From the NCBI RefSeq assembly GCF_028622095.1, contig NZ_CP115165.1, forward strand, positions 1,376,501 through 1,440,500: DNA of 64,000 nt. Direction: 5' to 3'. Below are positions 7,857 to 15,814 of this stretch, in pieces (the stretch's first letter is position 1; every line of letters begins with the position of its first letter). Both the position numbers and the translations under genes were made by a program. The notes under the pieces were generated by a model. That model was not told the DNA's origin. It did no database searches and saw only the letters and a list, made by a program, of their open reading frames with translations. The stretch comes from Deinococcus aquaticus (GTDB taxonomy: Bacteria; Deinococcota; Deinococci; Deinococcales; Deinococcaceae).

Positions 7857-9119
7857 ATGACCGACACGCCCCGCCCGGACGCCCACCCCGCCGAACCCTG
7901 GAGTTACGAGACGACTGCCGTGCAGAGCAGCATTCCGCGCGGGCTGGGGCAGACCATCGGCCTGCCGATTCACGCGGCCGCCGCGTTCCAGTTCGACACG
8001 CTGGAAGAAGCGCAGAGCGAATTTCAGTACAACACGGGCCTCAGTTACGCCCGCCTTCAGAACCCGACCGTGCGGGCGCTCGAAGACCGCCTGACCACCC
8101 TGGAGGGCGGCGCGGCCACCGTTGCCGTGGCGAGCGGGCAGGCGGCCACCCTGACCGCGATTCTCAGCGTGTGTCGCGCGGGGGATCACGTGGTGTCAGC
8201 GTCCAGTCTGTTCGGCGGGACGACCGGAATGCTCAGTAACATCCTGCCGCTGATGGGCATCACGGCCACGCTGGTCGAGAACACTCCCGAAGCCGTGCGG
8301 GCCGCCATGCAGCCCAATACCCGCCTCGTGTGGGCCGAGATGATCAGCAACCCCGCCGGGGACATCGCGGACATCCGTGCTTTCGCGGACATCGCACACG
8401 CGCACGGGGCGTTGCTGGCCATCGACAACACCTGCGGCGGCGTGGGCTTCCTGGCCCGGCCGCTCGCGCACGGCGCGGACATCGTCAGTCAGTCCCTGAC
8501 CAAGTGGGCGGGCGGGCACGGCAGCGTGCTGGGCGGGGCCGTCACGGTCGGCACCGGGCACGACCTGACGCGCAATCCCATCTACACGGACGGCGGCGAG
8601 CAGAGCATCCTGAACGTGCGCGGCGACGCGGCCCTCGCGTGGCGGCAACGCTGGTTCGGCGCGCACCAGCTGGGCATGACGCTGGCCCCGCACAGCGCGT
8701 TCCTGATCGCGCAGGGCCTCGAAACCCTCGCCCTGCGACTGGAGCGTGAGAGTGCGACCGCGCTGGGCCTCGCGCAGTGGCTTGAAGCGCACCCGCGCGT
8801 CGGGAAGGTCAGTTACCCCGGCCTGCCCAGCCACCCGCACCACCACCTCGCGCAGACTTACCTGCGCGGCGGTCAGGGCGCGGTCCTGACCTTCGAGGTG
8901 CCGGACCCCAGCGCGTTCCTGTCGCGCGTGCGGGTGCTGCGCATCGCCCCGAACCTGGGGGACGTGCGCACGCTGGTCGTGCACCCCTGGACGACCACGC
9001 ACGCCCGCGTGCCCGAAACGGCCCGTCACGCCGCCGGGGTCACGCCGCTCACCATCCGCATGAGTGTGGGCGTCGAGGCCCTGGCCGACCTGAAAGCGGA
9101 CATCGAGCAGGCGCTGTAA
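7857..9119 (+). CDS. metY: O-acetylhomoserine sulfhydrylase-type PLP enzyme
   Basis: A 420-residue enzyme of the Cys/Met-metabolism PLP family (fold type I). Members closest to this pattern add sulfide to O-acetyl- or O-succinyl-homoserine. The PLP lysine is in SLTKWAGGHGSVLGG (about residue 212). VASGQAATLTAIL binds the cofactor phosphate, AIDNTCGGVGFLARPL carries the Asp that pairs with the pyridine nitrogen, and the C-terminal RIAPNLGDVRTLVVHPWTTTH block is typical. Length is normal. The exact substrate (MetY, MetZ or a cystathionine synthase) cannot be fixed from sequence alone. It stands alone, ending at a family III repeat. Confidence 0.85.
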   Translation: MTDTPRPDAHPAEPWSYETTAVQSSIPRGLGQTIGLPIHAAAAFQFDTLEEAQSEFQYNTGLSYARLQNPTVRALEDRLTTLEGGAATVAVASGQAATLTAILSVCRAGDHVVSASSLFGGTTGMLSNILPLMGITATLVENTPEAVRAAMQPNTRLVWAEMISNPAGDIADIRAFADIAHAHGALLAIDNTCGGVGFLARPLAHGADIVSQSLTKWAGGHGSVLGGAVTVGTGHDLTRNPIYTDGGEQSILNVRGDAALAWRQRWFGAHQLGMTLAPHSAFLIAQGLETLALRLERESATALGLAQWLEAHPRVGKVSYPGLPSHPHHHLAQTYLRGGQGAVLTFEVPDPSAFLSRVRVLRIAPNLGDVRTLVVHPWTTTHARVPETARHAAGVTPLTIRMSVGVEALADLKADIEQAL

Positions 9120-9140
9120 CCCCGTTCGTCCGGCTTCCGT

Positions 9141-9280
9141 ATCATCGGATTCCGTCTGTTCCGTTGGCAGATCGGAACACCACCGATCTGCCAACTCCAC
9201 GCCCGGCAGCCCGCTTCCGCTCCCACTCGCATCCGCTCGGATTGAATGGTTCTGGCAAACCATTCAATCGGAGTCTGGAT
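9141..9280 (-). repeat. Family III structured repeat, copy 1
   Basis: Reverse-oriented copy of the element at 19915-20048. From 9280 on the minus strand it reads ATCCAGACTCCGATTGAATGG, then the TTGAATGG/CCATTCAA hairpin, the second hairpin (GTTGGCAGATCGG / CCGATCTGCCAAC-like arms), and the terminal CGGAATCCG. Its left end is the last base of the TGA stop of the GGDEF gene. Confidence 0.85.
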
Positions 9281-10803
9281 CAGTCGAACAGGGTGGGGGT
9301 GCGCTCCGGGACCTGCTGCGCCTTGCGGTCACGTTTCACGCGGTACATGGCGTGATCCGCGCCGGACAGCAGGGCGCTGGTGGTCACGCCCGCCAGCAGA
9401 CGGCTGTGCATCTGTCCCACCGAACCGGCGGTCGTGAGCGTCTGTCCGTCCGGCAGGGTGATGGGCCGCGCGATCAGCGCCGCGATCTGCCCGGCCAGCG
9501 CCTCACCCCGCCCGGGGCTGCCCAGGAACACCAGCGCGAACTCGTCGCCGCTGAGGCGGGCGGGCAGCAGGTCGGGTTCCTGCGCGGCCAGTCCGGTCAG
9601 GCGATGCCCGGTCACGCGCAGCACCTCGTCCCCGGCGGCGTGCCCGTACCCGTCGTTCACGGTCTTGAAGCCGTCCAGATCCAGGAACAGCACGCCCACG
9701 TCGGTCCTGGCGGGGTTCTGCGCCAGCCAGCTGTCCAGGCGGTCCAGGCACGCGCGGCGGTTGGGCAGGCCGGTCAGGTCGTCGGTGTGCAGTTGCCGCC
9801 ACAGGTCCTGGCGGCTGCTCTGAAGGGCCTGCGCGGTGCTGCGCAGTCGGGTGGTCAGGCGGCGTTGCCGCACACCCAGCAGTTCCTGCCGGATCAGCAG
9901 CAGCGCCGTGAGCGCCATGATTCCGACAAAGATGCCGTTCTCCACGGACTCCCCGTGCGAGATCAGGGCCCACGTCAGTGCGGCGACAGCCAGCGACGCG
10001 TACGGTCCCAGTTGCACCAGGGTCGGAACCCAGGCGGGCTGGTTCCAGTCGGGCCGGTCGGTGGGGGGCAGGGCGCGCAGGGCCGACAGGCCGAACGCTC
10101 CCATGGCGGCCGTCCACAGGACCGTGACGGGATGCGCCGGCGAGTACGCCTCGCGGGAGCTGAGCGCCACGTACGCCACGTCTCCCGCCACGATCATCAC
10201 GACGCCCGCCACGAGCGGCGCGGCCAGCAGCGGCAGGCGGCGGCGCGAGAACAGTAGCGCCAGCAGCGTGCTGAGGATCCAGGCGTCCAGCGCCGGGTAC
10301 AGCACGCCCGTCCACCACGCCAGTTGCTGCTGCCCCGGAACCTGCCTTGCCAGCAGCACGTACAGCGGCAGGATGATGGTCAGGGTGGTCGCCAGGATGT
10401 TCAGTTTCGGCACGAGTGGCAGCGCCCGCCCGCCCCCCAGGGGCCGCAGCGCCCACCACAGCAGCGGGTAGAACAGCAGGTACAGCACGTCGGCGGCAGT
10501 GGGCACGCCGGTCATGACGGCCAGGGCCGGGGTGGCGTACACGAACACCACCTCGGCCGCCACGTACGTTCCCACGGCGGCCAGCAGGCGGCGGAACACC
10601 GTCCCGGGCGGCCCGCCAACCCGCACGGACGCCAGGGCCAGCGCTCCCAGCGCCAGCACCCGCATCAGCAGGCCCGTCCAGATCGCCCCTTCCGGGTGGC
10701 CGGTCAGCAGCAGGCCCAGCGTCGCCGCGCAGATCGTGGCGACCAGCACGACACCGCGCCCCCACCAGTGTGCGGGAAGTGGGGAGGGCGCGGGGACGCT
10801 CAT
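9280..10803 (-). CDS. Membrane-anchored diguanylate cyclase
   Basis: A 507-residue protein whose first ~320 residues hold about nine or ten hydrophobic segments, forming an MHYT/MASE-like membrane sensor I cannot name. A GGDEF domain follows (about 345-495). It begins DDLTGLPNRRACLDRLD, has the substrate/metal motif LFLDLDGFKTVND and the signature LSGDEFALV, an SGDEF variant of GGDEF that is active in other enzymes. The RxxD inhibitory site expected just before the signature is not seen, so product inhibition may be lost. It should make cyclic di-GMP from two GTP. An HD-GYP protein at 39280-41085 could be an opposing activity. Confidence 0.9.
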   Translation of the reverse strand: MSVPAPSPLPAHWWGRGVVLVATICAATLGLLLTGHPEGAIWTGLLMRVLALGALALASVRVGGPPGTVFRRLLAAVGTYVAAEVVFVYATPALAVMTGVPTAADVLYLLFYPLLWWALRPLGGGRALPLVPKLNILATTLTIILPLYVLLARQVPGQQQLAWWTGVLYPALDAWILSTLLALLFSRRRLPLLAAPLVAGVVMIVAGDVAYVALSSREAYSPAHPVTVLWTAAMGAFGLSALRALPPTDRPDWNQPAWVPTLVQLGPYASLAVAALTWALISHGESVENGIFVGIMALTALLLIRQELLGVRQRRLTTRLRSTAQALQSSRQDLWRQLHTDDLTGLPNRRACLDRLDSWLAQNPARTDVGVLFLDLDGFKTVNDGYGHAAGDEVLRVTGHRLTGLAAQEPDLLPARLSGDEFALVFLGSPGRGEALAGQIAALIARPITLPDGQTLTTAGSVGQMHSRLLAGVTTSALLSGADHAMYRVKRDRKAQQVPERTPTLFD

Positions 10804-10896
10804 GACCCCAGTGTTTCACCCGTTCGTTGACATGAATCCCACAACCTCACCCCGAACCGCTTCATGAACCGGTCAGCTGGGGGGAGGGGTGGCCGC

Positions 10897-11490
10897 TTAC
10901 AGCCAGGCTTTCTGGCCCAGGATGTACTCCCGCTCGAAGTCTGCGTCACTCTTGGTCAGGTAGATGATGCCCTCGACCAGTCCCAGCAGGCCCACGGCGC
11001 TGCTGACCAGCGCGGCCAGCGGCAACGTGATGACCAGCCCGAAGCCCAGCGTCAGCAGGCCCAGCACGAACGCCACGATCCACACGCCCACGTTCACGCC
11101 CAGCATGATCGCGCCGGGCGTGGTGTTCCCCAGGTAGAACTTGTGCACGCCCAGGCTGCCCAGGAAGATGCCCAGCAGACCCGCGATCAGCTTCTTCTGC
11201 GCGACGTCCGCGCGGCCCAGCGGCTGTGGGGCCTGTGGTCGCGCCGGCTCTCCGAACGTGTCCAGATTGGAAGCGGGCGGCGTGACCAGCGGCGCGCTCA
11301 GGCCCGGCTGTGGTGCCGCCGGTTTCGTCAGGGACGGCGATGCGGTCGGGACCGGAGTGGCCGGGGGAATGCGCAGGTCCTGGGTACGCCCGTCGTCCGG
11401 TCCGCTCGTGCCCGCGCGGCCCAGCACTTCATCCACCCACGACGGCGCGTTGCCCGGCGTGCTCTTCCCGTCATCTTCCGGTCTGGTCAT
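10897..11490 (-). CDS. TM2-domain membrane protein
   Basis: A 197-residue protein with a disordered Pro/Thr/Ser-rich N-terminal half (to about residue 95) and a C-terminal TM2 domain. The domain has two hydrophobic helices in the arrangement KKLIAGLLGIFLGSLGVHKF-YLGN...GLVEGIIYLTKSD, the hallmark of the family. TM2 proteins have no defined biochemical role in bacteria. ATG 11490 is chosen over 11526 because a TACTGT box lies 6 nt before it. Confidence 0.85.
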   Translation of the reverse strand: MTRPEDDGKSTPGNAPSWVDEVLGRAGTSGPDDGRTQDLRIPPATPVPTASPSLTKPAAPQPGLSAPLVTPPASNLDTFGEPARPQAPQPLGRADVAQKKLIAGLLGIFLGSLGVHKFYLGNTTPGAIMLGVNVGVWIVAFVLGLLTLGFGLVITLPLAALVSSAVGLLGLVEGIIYLTKSDADFEREYILGQKAWL

Positions 11491-11496
11491 GCCCCC

Positions 11497-11502
11497 ACAG
11501 TA
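11497..11502 (-). promoter_or_regulatory. Leaderless-type -10 box, TM2 gene
   Basis: TACTGT lies 6 nt before ATG 11490. Confidence 0.5.
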
Positions 11503-11574
11503 CCCCCCGGAAGGCCCGGCGTTCATCCTCCGAAAGTCACCGGGTCCGCGCCGCGCAGAGCTGGTCCGCGCCGG

Positions 11575-12393
11575 TCAGGGCCGCACGCCGCGCGCCACGA
11601 TCACCGGCAGCGGCACGGTCAGCGGCCCCCGCAGGAACAGCGGCGCGAGGTCCAGCCCGCAGTGCTGCGCCACGATCTGCGCCCGCACGGAAGGCGCGAA
11701 CCCCGCCAGCGGCTGCCCCTCCAGGCCCGCCGCGATCTCGTCCCAGCGGTCCCCCACGCCCGCCAGGGTGTACGGCAACTCCGTGCGGTCCACCTGCACG
11801 TCCCGCAGGCCCGCGCCCAGCAGCAGGTCCCGCGCGGCCTCCGGCGTGGGAATGCGGCCCAGCGGCGGGAACCCCGGCGTGACCCCGTGCGACTCCAGCC
11901 GCGCCCGCCACAACCCCGGCAGGTCCCCCAGCAGGCCCCGCCCGAACGACGAGAACACCACCGACCCGCCCGGCCGCACCACCCGCCGCCACTCGCGCAG
12001 CGCCGCGCCCATGTCCGGCATGAAGAACAACCCCGACGCGCACACCACCACGTCGAACGACCCGTCCGGGAACGGCAGGCGCGCCGCGTCCCCCACCACG
12101 AACCGCGCGCCCGGCACGCGCCGCCGCGCGACCTCCACCATGCCCGCTGACAGGTCCAGGCCCACCACGGACCCGCCCGTGCTCCCCTGACCGGCCTTTA
12201 CCTGCCCGGTCAGGGCCAGCGCCACGCCGCCTGTCCCGGTCATCACGTCCAGCGCCGCCTGCCCCGGCCGCGCACCCACCCGGTCCGCCACGAACGCCGC
12301 CACCCGCGCCAGGAACCCCAGCCGGTCGTACCCGCCGGCCAGCGCGTCGAACTGCTGCCGGTTGCGGTCCTCCCACCCCTCAGGTGTCGTCAT
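11575..12393 (-). CDS. SAM-dependent methyltransferase (UbiE-like)
   Basis: A 272-residue class I methyltransferase. Motif I is LDVMTGTGGVALAL (about residue 48), motif II VVGLDLSAGMVEVARRR, motif III GDAARLPFPDGSFDVVVCAS, and motif IV LREWRRVVRPGGSVVFSSFG. The N-terminal RQQFDALAGGYDRLG resembles quinone and small-molecule methyltransferases of the UbiE type. The substrate cannot be told. A short loop insertion (about 20 Gly/Ser-rich residues, KAGQGSTGGS) between motifs I and II is unusual. It lies upstream of the TM2 gene with an 84-nt gap. Confidence 0.85.
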   Translation of the reverse strand: MTTPEGWEDRNRQQFDALAGGYDRLGFLARVAAFVADRVGARPGQAALDVMTGTGGVALALTGQVKAGQGSTGGSVVGLDLSAGMVEVARRRVPGARFVVGDAARLPFPDGSFDVVVCASGLFFMPDMGAALREWRRVVRPGGSVVFSSFGRGLLGDLPGLWRARLESHGVTPGFPPLGRIPTPEAARDLLLGAGLRDVQVDRTELPYTLAGVGDRWDEIAAGLEGQPLAGFAPSVRAQIVAQHCGLDLAPLFLRGPLTVPLPVIVARGVRP

Positions 12394-12401
12394 GCCCTAC
12401 C

Positions 12402-12478
12402 TTATCCGGACTCCGGTGGAATGGTCTGAACAACAGTTCTATCCGAGCGGCTGCGGGGAGGGAACGGGCTCCGGACTA
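12402..12478 (+). repeat. Family III repeat, short degenerate copy
   Basis: CCGGACTCCGGTGGAATGG opens it and GGGCTCCGGACTA closes it. The hairpin arms are decayed and the second hairpin is missing. It fills the gap between the methyltransferase start and the nadR stop codon (12476-12478), which it overlaps. Confidence 0.65.
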
Positions 12479-13486
12479 CACCCCGCTCAGGGCGGCCTGC
12501 ACCTGCGCCACCCGATCGGGCACGCTGCCGCGCAGCACCGTGAACGGCACGCCCCGCGTGGCGAGGTCCTGCCGGATGAACGCCTGCTGCACGGCCCGCA
12601 CCTCGGTGTTCGCGCGCCAGCCGTCCTGCTCGTGCGGGAGGTCGGTGTCGCACAGGAACGCGTGCGCGTAGCGGGCCCGGCAGGCATCGGCCAGGGCGCT
12701 CAGTTCCGCCGGGGCCGCGCCGGTCAGCAGGTGCGACCACATCAGGGTGGTGGCAGCGTTCGTGTCGCTGAACACCCACTCGCGCACGCCGGGCGACCTC
12801 GCGGCCTCGTCCTCCAGCGCCCGGTGGCCCCGCGCGATCTCCAGGAAGTGCTCGGGGCTCAGCGCGCCTTCCTCGCGTTCGTACACGTCCCGGCCGTACT
12901 CGCGCACCCAGGTCGTGCCGAAGGCCTCGCCCAGCGCCCGCGTCAGGGTGCTCTTGCCGGTGCTCTCCGCGCCCAGGATCACCACGCGCCGCACGAAGTG
13001 GGCGTACACCACGGGATCGAGGAACTCCCGCAGGCCGTGCACGTCCGCCCGCAGCGCCGTGCCGCTGACCGGTAAGATCTGCCGCGCTTGATCCACGCAC
13101 ACGTGCGCCGCGCCCAGCGACGCCGCGAACGCCTCGCCGTACCCCTCGGACGTGAACACCGCGTCCGGACGCACGCCCCAGCCGTCCAGCACGCCGCGCA
13201 CGTACTCGCGGTGCACGGCGTCCGGCTCGTCGTTCATGGGTGGGTGCGGGGCGTCCGGCAGCAGTTCCAGGCCCGGAAACAGCCGCGCCGGGTACAGCGC
13301 CTGGAGCCAGCCGCGCCGCAGCGGACTGGGCATCTCCGGGAAGTCCGGGCGGGAGTACACCCACACGCTCACACGCTCGCAGCGGGCCAGGGCTGCGTCC
13401 AGCAGCCGCATATGCCCCCGGTGCAGCGGCGCGAACTTCCCCACGATCAGGCCGTGCCGGAACTGCTGGCCCTGAAGGTCAGGCAA
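12476..13486 (-). CDS. nadR: NadR-like NMN adenylyltransferase / ribosylnicotinamide kinase
   Basis: A 336-residue bifunctional enzyme. The N-terminal nucleotidyltransferase (about 1-165) has GLIVGKFAPLHRGHMRLLD and the matching LPVSGTALRADV motif, which together make NAD from NMN and ATP. The C-terminal P-loop kinase (about 166-336) starts VVILGAESTGKSTLTRAL and phosphorylates nicotinamide riboside to NMN. The helix-turn-helix repressor domain of the E. coli protein is absent, so this is the enzyme-only form. It overlaps pnuC by 8 nt and is the last gene of the salvage operon. Uptake by PnuC and phosphorylation here fit one pathway. Confidence 0.93.
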   Translation of the reverse strand: MPDLQGQQFRHGLIVGKFAPLHRGHMRLLDAALARCERVSVWVYSRPDFPEMPSPLRRGWLQALYPARLFPGLELLPDAPHPPMNDEPDAVHREYVRGVLDGWGVRPDAVFTSEGYGEAFAASLGAAHVCVDQARQILPVSGTALRADVHGLREFLDPVVYAHFVRRVVILGAESTGKSTLTRALGEAFGTTWVREYGRDVYEREEGALSPEHFLEIARGHRALEDEAARSPGVREWVFSDTNAATTLMWSHLLTGAAPAELSALADACRARYAHAFLCDTDLPHEQDGWRANTEVRAVQQAFIRQDLATRGVPFTVLRGSVPDRVAQVQAALSGV

Positions 13487-14069
13487 ACGCCACTTCCCGC
13501 CGCTCGTCGCGCCGCCACGCGCGCCAGCCGACCACGCTCATGGCTGCCAGCACGAACTGCAACGCGAACAGCACCCAGTACTCCGCGTGCCAGAAGTACA
13601 CCGCCTGCACGGCATTCACCGCGATCCACACCGGCCACGACCACGCCCAGCGGCGCGTCGTCCCGAAATTGGCAATCAGGGCCAGCGTCACCGCCGCGAA
13701 CTGCACCCAGTTCCACACCGCGCTGAAATCCGTCACGGCCACCGTGTACGCGAAGATCGCCAGACCCGCCGCCCACGTCACGCCGTACCACAGCGGCTCG
13801 TTGAAGCGGATCTCACCCCGCGCCCGCCGCGCCTCCAGGTGCCACAGGTACAGCCCGTGAATCCCGAACAGCAGGTACGTGACCTGCAGACCCGCCAGCA
13901 TCCACTGCCCCCCCGACGCGAACAGCAGGAAGTACGGCAGCAGCGACAGGTTGCTCCAGTGCCAGTACGTGCTGCTCTTCGCCCACAGGAAATACAGGCT
14001 CACCAGCACGCAGAAGCCGCCCATCAGGTCAAGCAGCAGGGTGGGAATCTCCAGACCGAGAATGTTCAT
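13479..14069 (-). CDS. pnuC: Nicotinamide riboside transporter PnuC
   Basis: A 196-residue integral membrane protein with about seven hydrophobic helices, the normal PnuC size. The family signature region is visible: LLFASGGQWMLAGLQVTYLL (helix 3), GIHGLYLWHLE, and the aromatic-rich WNWVQFAAVTLALIANFGTT and WPVWIAVNAVQAVYFWHAEY. PnuC moves nicotinamide riboside by facilitated diffusion and depends on a downstream kinase to trap it, which nadR supplies. A GGAGAG Shine-Dalgarno lies just before the ATG. It is 13 nt after gene Z. Confidence 0.92.
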   Translation of the reverse strand: MNILGLEIPTLLLDLMGGFCVLVSLYFLWAKSSTYWHWSNLSLLPYFLLFASGGQWMLAGLQVTYLLFGIHGLYLWHLEARRARGEIRFNEPLWYGVTWAAGLAIFAYTVAVTDFSAVWNWVQFAAVTLALIANFGTTRRWAWSWPVWIAVNAVQAVYFWHAEYWVLFALQFVLAAMSVVGWRAWRRDERREVAFA

Positions 14070-14082
14070 GCGATCTCTCCGC

Positions 14083-14667
14083 TCACGTGTCGATCCGCAG
14101 GGTCGCCACGCCCGCCCACGTACCCAGCGGCAGTCGCGCCACGTCGATCAGCAGCAGCGCCACGCGACCCGCCGTGACCGTCACCAGTCGCCGCTCCGGG
14201 TGGGCCAGGAACAGCGCCTGCGCCGCCCGGATGGTCTGCACTTCCTCCGGCGCGTAGAAGTCCGCCGCGTTCCCATCTGCTTCACGCCGCGCCAGCCGCT
14301 CCGCCACGCGGAAGTCCGATTCGGTCACCTCCACCTCGACCTCGCCGGTCGGGAGGGGCAGCAGGCCCAGCCAGTCCACGCGCCCCAGCTCGTCGGCCGT
14401 GAACGCGCGCGGCAGCACGAAGGGCACGTACGGCGTGTCCGTGTCGCTCGATTCGGTCAGGGAAGACATGGCCCCCGCCAGCGCCGCCGCGAACGCCACA
14501 CCCTCCTGCACGGCCTCAGGACTCGCCGCTTCTCCCCGCTGCTCCGGCCAACCGAACACCCCGTCCGGCGACAGGCGACCCGCCACCACCACCGGCGACA
14601 CCGACCCATCCGCCCGGTACGCCACCAACCGCTCCAACTGCACCTGCACGTTCAGATCACCGCTCAT
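14083..14667 (-). CDS. Unknown protein Z of the NAD-salvage operon
   Basis: A 194-residue soluble protein that I do not recognise. It begins MSGDLNVQVQLERLVAYRAD, has a central Ala/Glu-rich segment with Ser/Thr (AMSSLTESSDTDTPYVPF), and ends in a compact beta-strand-like stretch (RRLVTVTAGRVALLLIDVAR). No signal peptide or membrane segment is seen. Its ATG (14667) overlaps the stop of gene Y in an ATGA, so I chose this start over 14682. Its stop is 13 nt before pnuC. Tight coupling suggests it works with Y or with NAD salvage. Confidence 0.7.
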   Translation of the reverse strand: MSGDLNVQVQLERLVAYRADGSVSPVVVAGRLSPDGVFGWPEQRGEAASPEAVQEGVAFAAALAGAMSSLTESSDTDTPYVPFVLPRAFTADELGRVDWLGLLPLPTGEVEVEVTESDFRVAERLARREADGNAADFYAPEEVQTIRAAQALFLAHPERRLVTVTAGRVALLLIDVARLPLGTWAGVATLRIDT

Positions 14668-15308
14668 AAGTCTCCTTCCCATTCATTCCCGCCCAGTCGC
14701 GTCAGCACGGCCACCTGCCGTGCCAGCGCCGTGGGCGTCCACGTGGCTTCCGGCTCGCTCCGCTCGTCCCGCCGCACGTCCGCCCGGCTCAGGAATCCCT
14801 GCTGCGCCAGCCCCAGCAGTGCAGAGGCGAACTCCTGCCGGGACAGACCCGCCACCGTCGCTGTGCCACTCACTGGCAGGCTGTCGGCGAACGGGTCGAT
14901 CGGATCAAGCAGGTCGAACAGACCCACGAACACACGCAACTCCCGGTCGGACAGACCCTCGATCACGCGCATCGTCTGGAATTTGTCCGGCGCGGGCGGC
15001 GGGAAGCTCAGCACGCACCCCGCCAGCGCCCGCGCGATGAACTGCAGCTTGTCCTCGGACTCCGCGACCTCCGCCGCCCGCACCGCCTGCACCACGTTTG
15101 CCTGGAAGGCATCGGATCGCAGGTACGCGTGATCCACTGACCCCGCGAAGGCCCGCAGCAGCGTGGCGAACTCGGTATGCACGTGGCGGGCCAGCCGCGC
15201 CGCCTGCCGCTGATTCGCATAGGCGAACCACTCCGGCAGGGACGAGGAGGGGAGGCCCAGCGGTTCCAGGGACTGAAGGGCGGGGAGTAGGGGGGTGAGA
15301 GCGTTCAT
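14664..15308 (-). CDS. Unknown protein Y of the NAD-salvage operon
   Basis: A 214-residue, mostly helical soluble protein. The middle block FQANVVQAVRAAEVAESEDK followed by LQFIARALAGCV recalls the helical module, found in many uncharacterised bacterial proteins, in which a segment of the type RSEEK-xx-xARIL is conserved. The C-terminal part (VAGLSRQEFASALLGLAQQG to WTPTALARQVAVLTRLGG) looks like a winged-helix fold. This is pattern-level resemblance only. It overlaps gene X upstream and gene Z downstream by ATGA at each end. ATG 15308 is chosen for that reason. Confidence 0.7.
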   Translation of the reverse strand: MNALTPLLPALQSLEPLGLPSSSLPEWFAYANQRQAARLARHVHTEFATLLRAFAGSVDHAYLRSDAFQANVVQAVRAAEVAESEDKLQFIARALAGCVLSFPPPAPDKFQTMRVIEGLSDRELRVFVGLFDLLDPIDPFADSLPVSGTATVAGLSRQEFASALLGLAQQGFLSRADVRRDERSEPEATWTPTALARQVAVLTRLGGNEWEGDL

Positions 15309-15814
15309 GGTGTTCCATAGCCCATGAGCCACGTGTCCACTCGATCCTGGAATTCTGCCAGGGATTCACTAGGCTGTCCGCTGAGGACGGCTTGGTATGC
15401 CGTGACCAGACCTGACATCGTTGTCGGATCTCGATCAAAATCCCGTTTCACACTGTCGTGTAGCGAAAATTTACCAGATGCGGTTTCTTCGGTAATGACA
15501 GTCATCGCTTTCATGACCTGATGTATAGAGTAGTTTCCTACGACCATGCCCTCAAGCAAGTTGCCCAGAAGCGGCCCAAGACTTTCCCAGCTAAGAATAT
15601 GATTTGCAAGCATATGAAGACCCAAAATGAGATCATCGTCTTGTCCGGAAGACGTTAACTGCCATGCTTGTGGGTAATCATTCGATTCATCTTCCAAGTT
15701 GAGTATTGATTTTCGAATTTCATCTGCTGATATCAGACCGCTTTCATGGAGGATGAGCCAGATGTTGGCCCAGGCACGTGTACGCCAGTGGATCTGTCCT
15801 CCCGGCTGGCTCAT
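15305..15814 (-). CDS. Unknown protein X of the NAD-salvage operon, atypical base composition
   Basis: A 169-residue soluble helical protein that I do not recognise, starting MSQPGGQIHWRTRAWANIWL. It is overlapped by nadV at its start and by gene Y at its stop, each by 4 nt. About 300 nt of the gene (roughly 15410-15720) is clearly AT-richer than all its neighbours, with stretches such as GCGAAAATTTACC, so part of the gene may be a recent arrival. The coupling implies co-translation with NadV, but no function can be given. Confidence 0.7.
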   Translation of the reverse strand: MSQPGGQIHWRTRAWANIWLILHESGLISADEIRKSILNLEDESNDYPQAWQLTSSGQDDDLILGLHMLANHILSWESLGPLLGNLLEGMVVGNYSIHQVMKAMTVITEETASGKFSLHDSVKRDFDRDPTTMSGLVTAYQAVLSGQPSESLAEFQDRVDTWLMGYGTP

